Below, piece after piece: positions 29,480-38,906 of a DNA stretch of 64,000 bases. Source of the stretch: Pelagibacteraceae bacterium AG-345-F21. GTDB lineage: Bacteria > Pseudomonadota > Alphaproteobacteria > Pelagibacterales > Pelagibacteraceae. Location: contig QCAW01000003.1 in the NCBI GenBank assembly GCA_003281795.1, positions 1 through 64,000 on the forward strand, given 5' to 3'. Numbering within the stretch: the first letter of the stretch is position 1; every line of letters begins with the position of its first letter. Position numbers and translations under genes: made by a program. A model generated the notes under the pieces. The model was not told the DNA's origin and did not search any database. It saw only the letters and a list, made by a program, of their open reading frames with translations.

Positions 29480-30448
29480 TTAATATAATCCCTTAGGAAT
29501 TATAAAGTAGTGAATGGCTAGCACTATTGCTACCGAAACACTTAAACCAAATATCATTTTCACAAAGTCTTTTCCAATAAGTGGAAACACATATTTGAAT
29601 TTATAGTCTTTATTCATTGTAGAAATTGCCAGCTCTCTTCCGCATAGTAAACCAACAAATACCCATGTTGTTGACATTGGAAGATCGTTTAGTTCTTTAA
29701 AGTAAAAAAGAACGGCAGCGTATATTACGTTAATAATAGTAGCTGAACGAGCGTATCTAGTTCCAGTTTTTTCTAAGACCACTTTTTGTATTGGTCCACC
29801 TTTAATGTAAAAGATGTAAAAAAGAAGAACGGTAAAATATGTTAATACAATTAAAAGTAATGAAAAATCTAATTGTCTAGGTAAGTATACAGCAATGTTT
29901 GCAACATCATGTGATAACCAAACCCACCATAACCAACCTGATGATACCCAAACTGAATTACGCCAAAATGCAATCCATTTTTCACCTTGAACTTCATCTA
30001 ATTTCTCATTAATAAATTTAGATACTACTATCCAACTGATGTAAGCAACTGTTGCTGCTATACCATAACCCACTATACTTTTTACAAGCATTTTCTCTAA
30101 AACTATTGTTGAGGCAAATGCAGATAAAACTAAAAAAGTTGTAGATACTGGAATACCAATTCTTGTAAGTAACAATAGAATTGCTGGAGCAACCGCGTGG
30201 TACCATTGAATTTCTTGGAAAGGTATTCTTGTTAATCTTCCGTAAGAAATATCTCCGTCATAACTGTACCAACCCCAAGTTATCGCAAAAATCATTACTA
30301 GTGAGGCAGCACTTGCTAATGTGTACCATTTGAACCATTTTTGCTTTGAAGCAATAAATGTTCCGAGTGTTTGTATAGAGTCGTTAGCGATTACACTGTA
30401 ACCTGCTAACCCGAACCCTATAATCGTGTATATTAATGTAAGTTCCAT
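29480..30448 (-). CDS. Divergent PiT-like (inorganic phosphate transporter superfamily) membrane protein
   Basis: ANDSIQTLGT, PVSTTFLVLSA and SHDVANIAVYLP resemble PiT signatures; multiple TM. Confidence 0.65.
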   Translation of the reverse strand: MELTLIYTIIGFGLAGYSVIANDSIQTLGTFIASKQKWFKWYTLASAASLVMIFAITWGWYSYDGDISYGRLTRIPFQEIQWYHAVAPAILLLLTRIGIPVSTTFLVLSAFASTIVLEKMLVKSIVGYGIAATVAYISWIVVSKFINEKLDEVQGEKWIAFWRNSVWVSSGWLWWVWLSHDVANIAVYLPRQLDFSLLLIVLTYFTVLLFYIFYIKGGPIQKVVLEKTGTRYARSATIINVIYAAVLFYFKELNDLPMSTTWVFVGLLCGRELAISTMNKDYKFKYVFPLIGKDFVKMIFGLSVSVAIVLAIHYFIIPKGLY

Positions 30449-30716
30449 TTTATTTCCTTTTTGTCATTTTTATTTTGTTATTCTTGACATCCGAATCGTT
30501 ATTCTTAATGAAAGTTTTAAACGACGTTAAAAATTAGTCTACTAAAGAATTTTTTTTTTTTTTTTTAGAATGGGGTTTGGATTGTTTTTAAAAATTTTTT
30601 GAATTTTTGCAAACTAATTAACTGTTGATAAACCAATTTATTCTATAAATTTGATAACATTATATTTCAAAAATTTAAGTAAAAAAAAGGTAGTTTCACG
30701 TGTGCATTTCACGGGA

Positions 30717-31367
30717 TTATTTTGTGAAAAAAATTTTCTGAATTATAAATAAAGCTAATAAGGCACCGAGTATTTCTGCGAAAATATAAGTAGGTGTGTT
30801 TAAATAATTAATACCTGTAAATGTATCAGTAAAAGTTCGTGCTAATGCAACCGCAGGGTTAGCAAAAGAAGTTGATGAAGTAAACCAGTACCCAGCAGTA
30901 ATATAAGTTGCAACGGATGCAGCTACAGAAGTTGAGCCTTTTTTTAATGTACCAAATATAATAAAAATTAAACCAAAAGTAGCAATAAGCTCTGCTACAA
31001 AAATATTAATACCAGGTCTTATTTTTCGAGATAATTCTATCAAAGGTAAATCAAACATAAAGTTCGCAAGCATTACTCCCAATAAACAACCTAAAATTTG
31101 AGCACTCAAATAGGTAAAAATTAAATCTTTTTTAATTCTTTTTGTAAAATACATCACCATTGTAACTATAGGATTAAAGTGAGCACCAGAAATATTTGCA
31201 ATAGAATTAATTAAAACAAATAAACCTGCACCAGTAGCTAGAGTGTTAGCTAGTAACATTACAGCGAAGTCTCTAGTTAGATTTTGAGCCATTATCCCAG
31301 AACCAACTATGATCATGACTAAAAAAGCGCTACCTATAAATTCGCCTATAAATATTTTATTTTTCAT
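30717..31367 (-). CDS. MIP/aquaporin family channel
   Basis: AHFNPIVTMVMY and FANPAVALARTFTDT NPx motifs. Confidence 0.85.
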   Translation of the reverse strand: MKNKIFIGEFIGSAFLVMIIVGSGIMAQNLTRDFAVMLLANTLATGAGLFVLINSIANISGAHFNPIVTMVMYFTKRIKKDLIFTYLSAQILGCLLGVMLANFMFDLPLIELSRKIRPGINIFVAELIATFGLIFIIFGTLKKGSTSVAASVATYITAGYWFTSSTSFANPAVALARTFTDTFTGINYLNTPTYIFAEILGALLALFIIQKIFFTK

Positions 31368-31588
31368 TAAAATAGCAATTGATAAAACCCAACCATAAAT
31401 AAAGGTATCTGTAATCCAAAGTTAGTAAGTATAGCTTTATCTTTTGATAAAAATCCAGCTATCGTCCAACCTACAACTCCAGCACCATGAAACATTATAT
31501 TTATTGGATACATATTTAAGTTAGTTAACAAAATGCCTGTTAAAACTAAAAAAGTGCTTATCCATTTAAGGTACTTTTTAATAAACAT
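31367..31588 (-). CDS. Small hypothetical membrane protein, coupled to aquaporin
   Basis: 73 aa, two hydrophobic segments; overlaps aquaporin ORF by one base. Confidence 0.65.
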   Translation of the reverse strand: MFIKKYLKWISTFLVLTGILLTNLNMYPINIMFHGAGVVGWTIAGFLSKDKAILTNFGLQIPLFMVGFYQLLF

Positions 31589-31665
31589 CTGATCTCTCCT
31601 ATAATTATATTTTTCATTTAGAATTTATTATAATTTAGACGAGAAAGATACTTTGACCTAAAAAA

Positions 31666-32712
31666 TTAACAACTTTTAAAGGACTTAGACATATTGCTAA
31701 TTAGATCAAAATATAAAGTTTTTCCTGGAGTTAAAGTGGCTCCCAATGGATCTAAAACACCAGTTTTAATATTCATATCTTTCGCTACTGCATTGATTAT
31801 GTCAGGATTAAATTGAGGTTCAGAAAACACACAACTTACTTTGTCATGTTCAATTATTTCTCTGATTTCAGATAATTGTTCAGCTCCAGGCAATACATCT
31901 GTATTTACGGTAAAAGCTCCTAGAACATTTACATCAAATCTTTTTTCAAAATATTGATAGGCGTCATGGAAAACAATCGATTTAAAATCTTTATTTAACT
32001 CAGATTTAACTTTTTTTGTAAGTTTATCTAAATCTTTGAGTGCTTTTTTTAAATTAGCTTTATATGTAGATGCATTTTTTTGATCATTTTCTATTAAATG
32101 TTCTGCCATTTCTTTTAAAATCACTTTTGCGTTCATTGGATCTAACCAGATATGCGGATCATGTTCACCGTGAGCATGCTCATGGTGATCATCGTGTTTA
32201 TCTTCTTTATGACCATGTTCTTTATGTTCGTCTTCTTTATGATCGTCATGACCATGTTCATCGTGTTTATCCTCTTTATGACCATGTTCTTTATGTTCAT
32301 CTTCTTTTTTATGCTCGTCATGTCCATGATCATCATGTCCTTCAAATATGTTTCTTTCTCTAAATTCTAATTTATTTAAACCTTTAATTTCCATTAACTC
32401 TATTTTTTCAGCTTTTTTGGCTATTGAATTTAATGGTTTTTCTAAAAAACTTTCTAAGTCTTCGCCAATCCAAAAGATTAAGTCAGCATTTTGTAACATT
32501 TTAGCGTGAGATGGTTTCATCGCAAATCCGTGTGGTGAAGCATATCCATCTACTATTAAATCTGGTTTACCTACCCCATCCATCAAATAACTTGCTAATG
32601 AGTGTATAGGTTTTATTGATGCAACTACTTTGATATCAGCTTTTGCTGGTGAGAAAATAATAAATAGAGATAATATTGATAATATAAATGGTAATTTTTT
32701 AATGTTTTTCAT
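31666..32712 (-). CDS. znuA: Zinc ABC transporter substrate-binding protein with His-rich insertion
   Basis: VASIKPIHSLASYLMDGVG; His/Asp/Glu-rich loop; divergent from znuCB-zur. Confidence 0.95.
   Translation of the reverse strand: MKNIKKLPFILSILSLFIIFSPAKADIKVVASIKPIHSLASYLMDGVGKPDLIVDGYASPHGFAMKPSHAKMLQNADLIFWIGEDLESFLEKPLNSIAKKAEKIELMEIKGLNKLEFRERNIFEGHDDHGHDEHKKEDEHKEHGHKEDKHDEHGHDDHKEDEHKEHGHKEDKHDDHHEHAHGEHDPHIWLDPMNAKVILKEMAEHLIENDQKNASTYKANLKKALKDLDKLTKKVKSELNKDFKSIVFHDAYQYFEKRFDVNVLGAFTVNTDVLPGAEQLSEIREIIEHDKVSCVFSEPQFNPDIINAVAKDMNIKTGVLDPLGATLTPGKTLYFDLISNMSKSFKSC
32172..32338 (-). repeat. In-frame near-duplicate His-rich modules (about 23-24 codons each) in znuA
   Basis: HGHDEHKKEDEHKEHGHKEDKHDE followed by HGHDDHKEDEHKEHGHKEDKHDD. 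Confidence 0.8.
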
Positions 32713-32731
32713 AATAATAGTATGTTAGAAT

Positions 32732-32746
32732 TGTTATAATATAACG
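32732..32746. promoter_or_regulatory. Zur box 1
   Basis: tGTTATAaTATAACg; perfect 6-1-6 palindrome matching the known GTTATANTATAAC Zur core. Confidence 0.8.
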
Positions 32747-32749
32747 GTA

Positions 32750-32766
32750 TGTAATAATATAACGTT
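32750..32766. promoter_or_regulatory. Zur box 2
   Basis: tGTAATAaTATAACgtt; one mismatch from the palindromic core. Confidence 0.65.
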
Positions 32767-32784
32767 TTAGAGTCAAGAGATAAA

Positions 32785-33531
32785 ATGAGCTTAAATCAAA
32801 ATATTTTAGTAAAATTAAAACAAGCCGGTTTACGTATAAACGGCAAATGGCTCGTTAAAGGAGTGTCATTACAAATCGAAAAGGGTAAAATAGTTACTCT
32901 TATTGGCCCCAATGGTTCTGGAAAAAGCACCACTGCTAAAATTGCTTTAGGAATTTATAAAAAAATTGATGGTGAAGTTGAGAAATATACGAATAAAGTT
33001 GGATATGTTCCTCAAAAAATTTCAATTGATTGGACATTGCCACTTAGAGTGAATGATTTCATGGTGCTAACTGAAAATCTCAAAGATGAAGCTATTAACG
33101 AAGCTTTATCTTTAACAGGTGTTATTCATCTTAAAGATAAAAATTTGGGTGACTTATCAGGCGGCGAGTTTCAAAGAGTATTGCTTGCAAGAGCTATTTC
33201 AAAAAAACCAGATCTTTTAGTACTTGATGAACCAGTACAAGGAGTGGATTTTACTGGCGAAATTGCTCTTTACGAACTTATAAAGAAAATTTCAGATGAA
33301 TTGAATTGCGGAATCCTATTGATTTCTCACGACTTACATACGGTAATGAGTGCTACCGACCATGTTGTTTGCCTAAACGGTCATGTCTGCTGTTCAGGAT
33401 CTCCATTAGATGTTGCAAAAAATAATGAATATAAAGCTTTATTTGGAGAACAAGCCTCTCAAATATTAACAAGATACAAACATAGTCATGATCATATTCA
33501 TACAAATGAAGGTGAAATAAAAAAAAATTAA
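32785..33531 (+). CDS. znuC: Zinc ABC transporter ATP-binding protein
   Basis: GPNGSGKSTTAKIALGIYK; LSGGEFQRVLLARAI. Confidence 0.94.
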   Translation: MSLNQNILVKLKQAGLRINGKWLVKGVSLQIEKGKIVTLIGPNGSGKSTTAKIALGIYKKIDGEVEKYTNKVGYVPQKISIDWTLPLRVNDFMVLTENLKDEAINEALSLTGVIHLKDKNLGDLSGGEFQRVLLARAISKKPDLLVLDEPVQGVDFTGEIALYELIKKISDELNCGILLISHDLHTVMSATDHVVCLNGHVCCSGSPLDVAKNNEYKALFGEQASQILTRYKHSHDHIHTNEGEIKKN

Positions 33532-34335
33532 ATGTTAGATGATTTTTTTATAAGAGCTTTAGTTGCAGGACTTGGTATTGCATTTGTAACCGGGCCTCTT
33601 GGATGTTTTGTTATATGGAGACGATTGTCATATTTTGGTGATACTCTTGCCCACTCTGCTTTACTTGGAGTTACACTAGCTTATACTTTGGAATTTAATA
33701 TTGCTATTTCAGTATTCATAATTTCATCTTTAATTGCATTAATTTTGATACAACTTCAAAAAAAAACTAATCTACCAGGCGATGCTTTATTAGGACTCTT
33801 GGCTCATTCATCTTTAGCAGTTGGACTGGTCGTAATTGGTTTTTTAACATTCATAAGATTCGATATTATGGGATTATTATTTGGGGACATATTAGCAGTT
33901 ACAGTTGATGACATATTAATTATTTGGATAGGAGGACCATTGATATTATTAGTTCTCAAATTGATTTGGAAACCTTTATTTGCATCAACAGTTAACTATG
34001 AATTAGCAGAAGCCGAAGGTTTAAATCCTGATAGAGCTAAAGCTATATTTACAATTTTAATGGCTGGGATAATTGCTATTTCAATTAAAATGGTTGGACT
34101 ATTATTAATTACAGGAATGTTAATCATACCAGCTGCAATGGCAAGAAATATTTCTTCAAGCCCTCAGAGCATGGTAATTTATTCAGTGCTTGGAGGTTTA
34201 TTGTCTGTAATTTTGGGTTTGTTTACTTCATTACAGTTTAATACATCTTCAGGCCCATCAATCATTGCGGCTTCCTTGTTTTTATTCATACTTTCATTAG
34301 TAAAAATTAAACAATCGATTAAATTGAAAAATTAA
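33532..34335 (+). CDS. znuB: Zinc ABC transporter permease
   Basis: GCFVIWRRLSYFGDTLAHSALLG; ABC-3 family. Confidence 0.94.
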   Translation: MLDDFFIRALVAGLGIAFVTGPLGCFVIWRRLSYFGDTLAHSALLGVTLAYTLEFNIAISVFIISSLIALILIQLQKKTNLPGDALLGLLAHSSLAVGLVVIGFLTFIRFDIMGLLFGDILAVTVDDILIIWIGGPLILLVLKLIWKPLFASTVNYELAEAEGLNPDRAKAIFTILMAGIIAISIKMVGLLLITGMLIIPAAMARNISSSPQSMVIYSVLGGLLSVILGLFTSLQFNTSSGPSIIAASLFLFILSLVKIKQSIKLKN

Positions 34336-34350
34336 TGGAGAATCAGTACT

Positions 34351-34752
34351 ATGACTAGAATGCATAAAGTAAATAATCTTTCCAAAAATCAAAAAATAAT
34401 TTTTGATTTAATTAATAAATCTCCAGAGCCTTTAAAAGCATATACGATACTTTTTAATGTTCAGAAGAAAGGCATTAATGCCCCACCACAAGTTTATCGA
34501 GCATTAGATAAATTAGTTGAGATAGGAAAAATTCATAAAATTGAAAGTAAAAATGCTTTTGTTGCATGCAAAAGTTCAGATTGTGAAATTTCAAAAGCTA
34601 CAGCATTTTCAATTTGTGAGAGTTGTGAAATGATAGATGAAATAAGTGATAGTAAACTTTCAAAATATTTGTCAAATTTTAATCATAAAAAAGGAATGAA
34701 ATTTAAAAGATTTAATTTAGAATTTTTTGGTTTATGCAAAAAGTGTAAATAA
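34351..34752 (+). CDS. zur: Fur-family transcriptional regulator Zur
   Basis: Fur-like winged helix, CxxC pairs, co-located with znuCB. Confidence 0.88.
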   Translation: MTRMHKVNNLSKNQKIIFDLINKSPEPLKAYTILFNVQKKGINAPPQVYRALDKLVEIGKIHKIESKNAFVACKSSDCEISKATAFSICESCEMIDEISDSKLSKYLSNFNHKKGMKFKRFNLEFFGLCKKCK

Positions 34753-34753
34753 T

Positions 34754-35245
34754 TTAACTTGCAGTTTTTACTTTTTTCTCAATAAATTCTGGAATTTCAT
34801 TATCCAGATCATCTTCTTTTTGGTTTTTAGGCTGAAAGGCGTATAAAACGTGTAATTTACAGTACGGAAAATCTCCCTCTGGTTTTCTACCACAAAAATA
34901 AAACTTTTCTTCATTTGGATGACCTATCGGCCATTTACAAGTATCTTCTGTAAGTTCCTCTAAAGATTTAGGATTTTCAGCTTCAAAATTCTTATCAAGT
35001 AATATGGATTGAAATTTTGCTTTACGTGACATCGGCGCTGGCGATCTTTTAAATTGTTTGTTTTCTCTTGATTTTGGCGCACTAGATTGCTTTGATGGAG
35101 CTCTAGCTTCTAAATTTAGCCTATGAGCTTTCCCTATAACAGCATTACGAGTTGTATCGCCTAGCATTTCAGCTATTTGACTAGCAGTATGTCCTTTCGC
35201 CCAAAGGCTTTTTAATTTTTCAACTTTCTCGCTAGTCCAACTCAT
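34754..35245 (-). CDS. gcrA: GcrA cell-cycle regulator
   Basis: MSWTSEKVEKLKSLWAKGHTASQIAEMLGDTTRNAVIGKAHRLNL. Confidence 0.96.
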   Translation of the reverse strand: MSWTSEKVEKLKSLWAKGHTASQIAEMLGDTTRNAVIGKAHRLNLEARAPSKQSSAPKSRENKQFKRSPAPMSRKAKFQSILLDKNFEAENPKSLEELTEDTCKWPIGHPNEEKFYFCGRKPEGDFPYCKLHVLYAFQPKNQKEDDLDNEIPEFIEKKVKTAS

Positions 35246-35380
35246 AGTATAGTTTAACTACATTTTGTATTTTAATTATGAGTAAAACATTATGTAGTGG
35301 TTTAAAACAATAAAACGATTTAAAGCTGTTAATAGAATAAGTTTTGCACAGTTTTTTTATTAAGAGTTATAAGACTATCA

Positions 35381-36193
35381 ATGGTTGAAATAGTAAAAAA
35401 ATATAAAATTGGAGCAAGAAGATTTGGCCTAATAAACTGGGTTGGCGCTTGGACATTATATCAAAAAGAAGTTTTAAGATTTTTAAATGTTTGGATTCAA
35501 ACCATGCTTTCTCCTTTAGTCTCATCTCTTTTATTCCTAATGGTTTTGTCACTAGCTATTGGGTCGGATAGAGGCGATGTATTAGGTGTTTCTTTTATCT
35601 CTTTTTTAGCTCCAGGGCTTATAGCCATGCAAGTTATACAACAGTCCTTTTCTCACTCATCTTCGACTTTTATGATCGGTAAAATACAGGGAAATATTGT
35701 TGACCTCCTTTATGCGCCTTTATCAGCAACCGAAGTTACAATTTCTATAGCTTTGGCCTCGGCCACTAGAAGTTTTATGATTGCAATTATATCAATTATA
35801 ACATTTTATTTTATTGTTGATCTCCAAATTAAACATTTTTTCTTGCTTTTTTTGTTTACTTTTTTAACTTCCTTTATTTTAGGTAATGTTGGAATTATAT
35901 CAGGTTTATGGGCTGAAAAATTCGATCATCAAGCGACTATTACTAATTTTGTAATAGTGCCTTTGTCTTTTTTATCTGGAACTTTTTATTCGATAGAAAG
36001 ATTACCTAGTTTTCTACAAGTTATCAGTGAAGCAAATCCTTTTTTTTATATGATTGATGGATTTAGATATTGTTTTATAGGTCAGGCCGATGGATCTATT
36101 AAGCTAGGAATAATTTATTTGATAGTTTTAAGTATTTTAAGTTGGTTAACAGCTTACATTTTATTCAAAAGAGGCTATAAGATAAAGTCTTAA
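35381..36193 (+). CDS. ABC-2 type transporter permease
   Basis: ABC2 membrane architecture, NWVGAWTLYQKEVLRF, FLSGTFYSIERLP. Confidence 0.88.
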   Translation: MVEIVKKYKIGARRFGLINWVGAWTLYQKEVLRFLNVWIQTMLSPLVSSLLFLMVLSLAIGSDRGDVLGVSFISFLAPGLIAMQVIQQSFSHSSSTFMIGKIQGNIVDLLYAPLSATEVTISIALASATRSFMIAIISIITFYFIVDLQIKHFFLLFLFTFLTSFILGNVGIISGLWAEKFDHQATITNFVIVPLSFLSGTFYSIERLPSFLQVISEANPFFYMIDGFRYCFIGQADGSIKLGIIYLIVLSILSWLTAYILFKRGYKIKS

Positions 36194-36200
36194 ATAAATA

Positions 36201-37367
36201 ATGAGCGCAATATTAAATACATATAATAGAAAAAAAATTTCTTTTTTAAAAGGAAAGGGCAGCTTTTTACATGCCACAAACGGAAAAAAATATTTAGATT
36301 TTGTTCAAGGCATCGCGGTAAATTGCTTAGGGCATGCTAATAATTACCTCAACAAAGCAATTATTAAGCAGTCAAAAAAAGTATGGCATGTTTCAAATGT
36401 TTTCACAATTCCTGAGCAAGAGAAATTAGCTAAAAGGTTAAAACAAAGAACTTTTGCAGATTATGTTTCTTTTCAAAACTCCGGCGCTGAGGCGACAGAA
36501 GCTGCAATAAAATTTGCAAGAAGATATTTTTACACTAAGGGGCAGGCAAAAAAAAATAGAATTTTATGTATCAAAAATAGTTTTCATGGGAGAACAATAG
36601 CCACAATTTATGCTAGTGGAAGTAAAAAAATGACCGAAGGCTTTTCTCCAAAAGTTGACGGGTTTGATCATTTTAAATTTGGCGACCATAAACAATTAGA
36701 AAAATCTATAACTAAAAGAACAGCAGCAATCATGATCGAAACGATTATGGGAGAGGGCGGCATTAAAGTAATTCCTGAGTACTGTTTAAAAGGTCTCAGA
36801 AAACTATGTAACAAAAAAAATATCTTACTTATTTTAGATGAAGTTCAGTGCGGGATAGGAAGAACTGGAAAATTTATGGCTTTTGAGCACGCTAAGATTA
36901 AACCAGATATTGTTCCTATTGCTAAAGGAATTGGTGGTGGTTTTCCGGTTGGAGCAGTTCTCGTAAATAAAAAAGTAGCTTCCGGAATGAAACCTGGAAC
37001 TCATGGCTCAACTTTTGGAGGAAATCCTTTAGCTATGAGTGTAGGAAATGCAGTGTTAGACGTAATTTTCAAAAAAGGATTTCTGATAGAAGTTTATAAG
37101 AAGGGCAAATATTTTCAGAAAGAACTTAAAAAAATTCAAGAAAAATTTCCAAATATTATTAAAGAAGTGAGAGGAAAAGGTTTGTTGATTGGTTTAGTTT
37201 TACATAAAAATCAAACTAATTTTATTAATAAATTAATTGATCACAAATTACTTACAGTGAGAGCAGCTGAAAACGTCGTCAGACTTTTGCCTCCTTTAAA
37301 TGTTACCAAACAAGAAATTAATTTGGCATTAAAAATAATTAACAACGTGTGTGAGAACTATAAATGA
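36201..37367 (+). CDS. argD: Acetylornithine aminotransferase
   Basis: Class III aminotransferase; LILDEVQCGIGRTGKFMAFEH; next to argF. Confidence 0.95.
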   Translation: MSAILNTYNRKKISFLKGKGSFLHATNGKKYLDFVQGIAVNCLGHANNYLNKAIIKQSKKVWHVSNVFTIPEQEKLAKRLKQRTFADYVSFQNSGAEATEAAIKFARRYFYTKGQAKKNRILCIKNSFHGRTIATIYASGSKKMTEGFSPKVDGFDHFKFGDHKQLEKSITKRTAAIMIETIMGEGGIKVIPEYCLKGLRKLCNKKNILLILDEVQCGIGRTGKFMAFEHAKIKPDIVPIAKGIGGGFPVGAVLVNKKVASGMKPGTHGSTFGGNPLAMSVGNAVLDVIFKKGFLIEVYKKGKYFQKELKKIQEKFPNIIKEVRGKGLLIGLVLHKNQTNFINKLIDHKLLTVRAAENVVRLLPPLNVTKQEINLALKIINNVCENYK

Positions 37368-38290
37368 ATAATTTTATAAATATATCTGATTTGTCTTCAA
37401 AAGAGTTAAGGTTTATTATAGAAGAGGCAAAATCAAGAAAATCAAATAGAAAAAATTTTAATAAATCTGCACCTGATAAAGATAAACCATTCGAAGGAAA
37501 ATCTATGGCAATGATTTTTGAAAAACCGTCTACAAGAACAAGAATGTCTTTTGATATTGCAGTTAAACAACTTGGTGGATCAACTATTACTTTAAATCCA
37601 GACGGTATTCATTATGGAAAAGGGGATGAAACTTTGAAAGATACTGCAAAAGTCCTCACGGAGTATGTTGATATTGTAATGCTGAGAACTTCTTCTCATA
37701 AGCATTTGGAAGAATTTGGAAAATATTTGGAAATACCTATTATTAATGGTCTTTCAGATGAAAGTCACCCCTGTCAAATTATGTCAGATATTCTTACTTT
37801 TGAGGAAACCAAAGGATTGATTAATAATCAAACTGTTTCGTGGTTAGGTGACGGAAACAATAACATGTCCAATTCTCTAATTCAGGCCGCAGGAAAATTC
37901 GGTTTTCATCTTAAAATTGGCTCTCCAAAGAAATATATGCCCAATAAAAAAATTTTAAATTGGGCGAAAAAAAATAATGTAAATCTTACAATTACCAAGA
38001 AACCCGAGGATGCTGTTAGTCATTCAGATTGTGTCATGACTGACAAATGGGTTTCTATGAATGATAAAGTTAATAAAAAACAAAAAAAGAAAGATTTAAA
38101 AAATTATCAAGTTGATAAAAAATTAATGAAACTAGCAAAACCCGATGCCATATTTATGCATTGTTTGCCAGTCGGTAGAGGAGAGGAAGTGACAAACGAA
38201 GTAATAGATGGAAAACAATCTGTAGTTTGGAGACAAGCATTAAATAGAGTTCATGCCCAAAAGAGTATTATAAATTGGTGTTTAGATTAA
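37364..38290 (+). CDS. argF: Ornithine carbamoyltransferase
   Basis: EKPSTRTRMSFD; MHCLPVGRGEEV. Confidence 0.96.
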   Translation: MNNFINISDLSSKELRFIIEEAKSRKSNRKNFNKSAPDKDKPFEGKSMAMIFEKPSTRTRMSFDIAVKQLGGSTITLNPDGIHYGKGDETLKDTAKVLTEYVDIVMLRTSSHKHLEEFGKYLEIPIINGLSDESHPCQIMSDILTFEETKGLINNQTVSWLGDGNNNMSNSLIQAAGKFGFHLKIGSPKKYMPNKKILNWAKKNNVNLTITKKPEDAVSHSDCVMTDKWVSMNDKVNKKQKKKDLKNYQVDKKLMKLAKPDAIFMHCLPVGRGEEVTNEVIDGKQSVVWRQALNRVHAQKSIINWCLD

Positions 38291-38847
38291 GGTAAAGGCT
38301 TTGGACTTTTACTTTTGCTGTTCATGTAAATAATCACTGAAGCTCTATCTTTTTCTTTTCTCAAACCTGCAAAAGCCATCTTGGTTCCTTTTATATAAGC
38401 TTGAGGTTTTATTAAATATGAATTCATTTCTTCAAACGACCATTCTTTACCATAAGCAATCATTGCTTTAGAATACTTGTAATCACCAATTGATCCAGCT
38501 TGTCTTCCTATAACGCCCCACAAATTTGGGCCAATCATATTTTTCCCATCGCTAGCTATCATATGACAAGCACTACATTTTTTAAAAACCTTTTGACCAT
38601 GCTCTAGATTACCCATTGCAAGCAATTGACCAATATCAATTTTTTGCTCAGTTTTTATTTCAGAGGTAGTCGATGTAGATGTAGCTTTTTCCAAACCTTC
38701 GATTTTGTAGGCAGACTCTTTAGGTTTTTCTACATGAAAAAGAACATCCGCAAATTTGCCTATACCTATGATAATCAACGCTGTAAGCAATACTGCAGCT
38801 ATAATTTTATTTATTTCAAAACTGTCCATAATTTTGATAAAACTCAA
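38287..38847 (-). CDS. Membrane-anchored class I cytochrome c
   Basis: N-terminal TM; CSACH heme-binding motif; GTKMAFAGL. Confidence 0.92.
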   Translation of the reverse strand: MSFIKIMDSFEINKIIAAVLLTALIIIGIGKFADVLFHVEKPKESAYKIEGLEKATSTSTTSEIKTEQKIDIGQLLAMGNLEHGQKVFKKCSACHMIASDGKNMIGPNLWGVIGRQAGSIGDYKYSKAMIAYGKEWSFEEMNSYLIKPQAYIKGTKMAFAGLRKEKDRASVIIYMNSKSKSPKPLP

Positions 38848-38906
38848 TTGACATATAACACGACTGAGAAAAAAAAACTTATATTTACTGAAAATATTTT
38901 GCGTCT

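Noticed and set aside
32172-32338. Possible CRISPR-like array
   Set aside because: Direct repeats are in-frame protein modules without unique spacers.
32070-32370. Overlapping His/Met-rich ORFs on both strands
   Set aside because: Shadow frames of the repetitive znuA His-rich segment; znuA is the clear gene.
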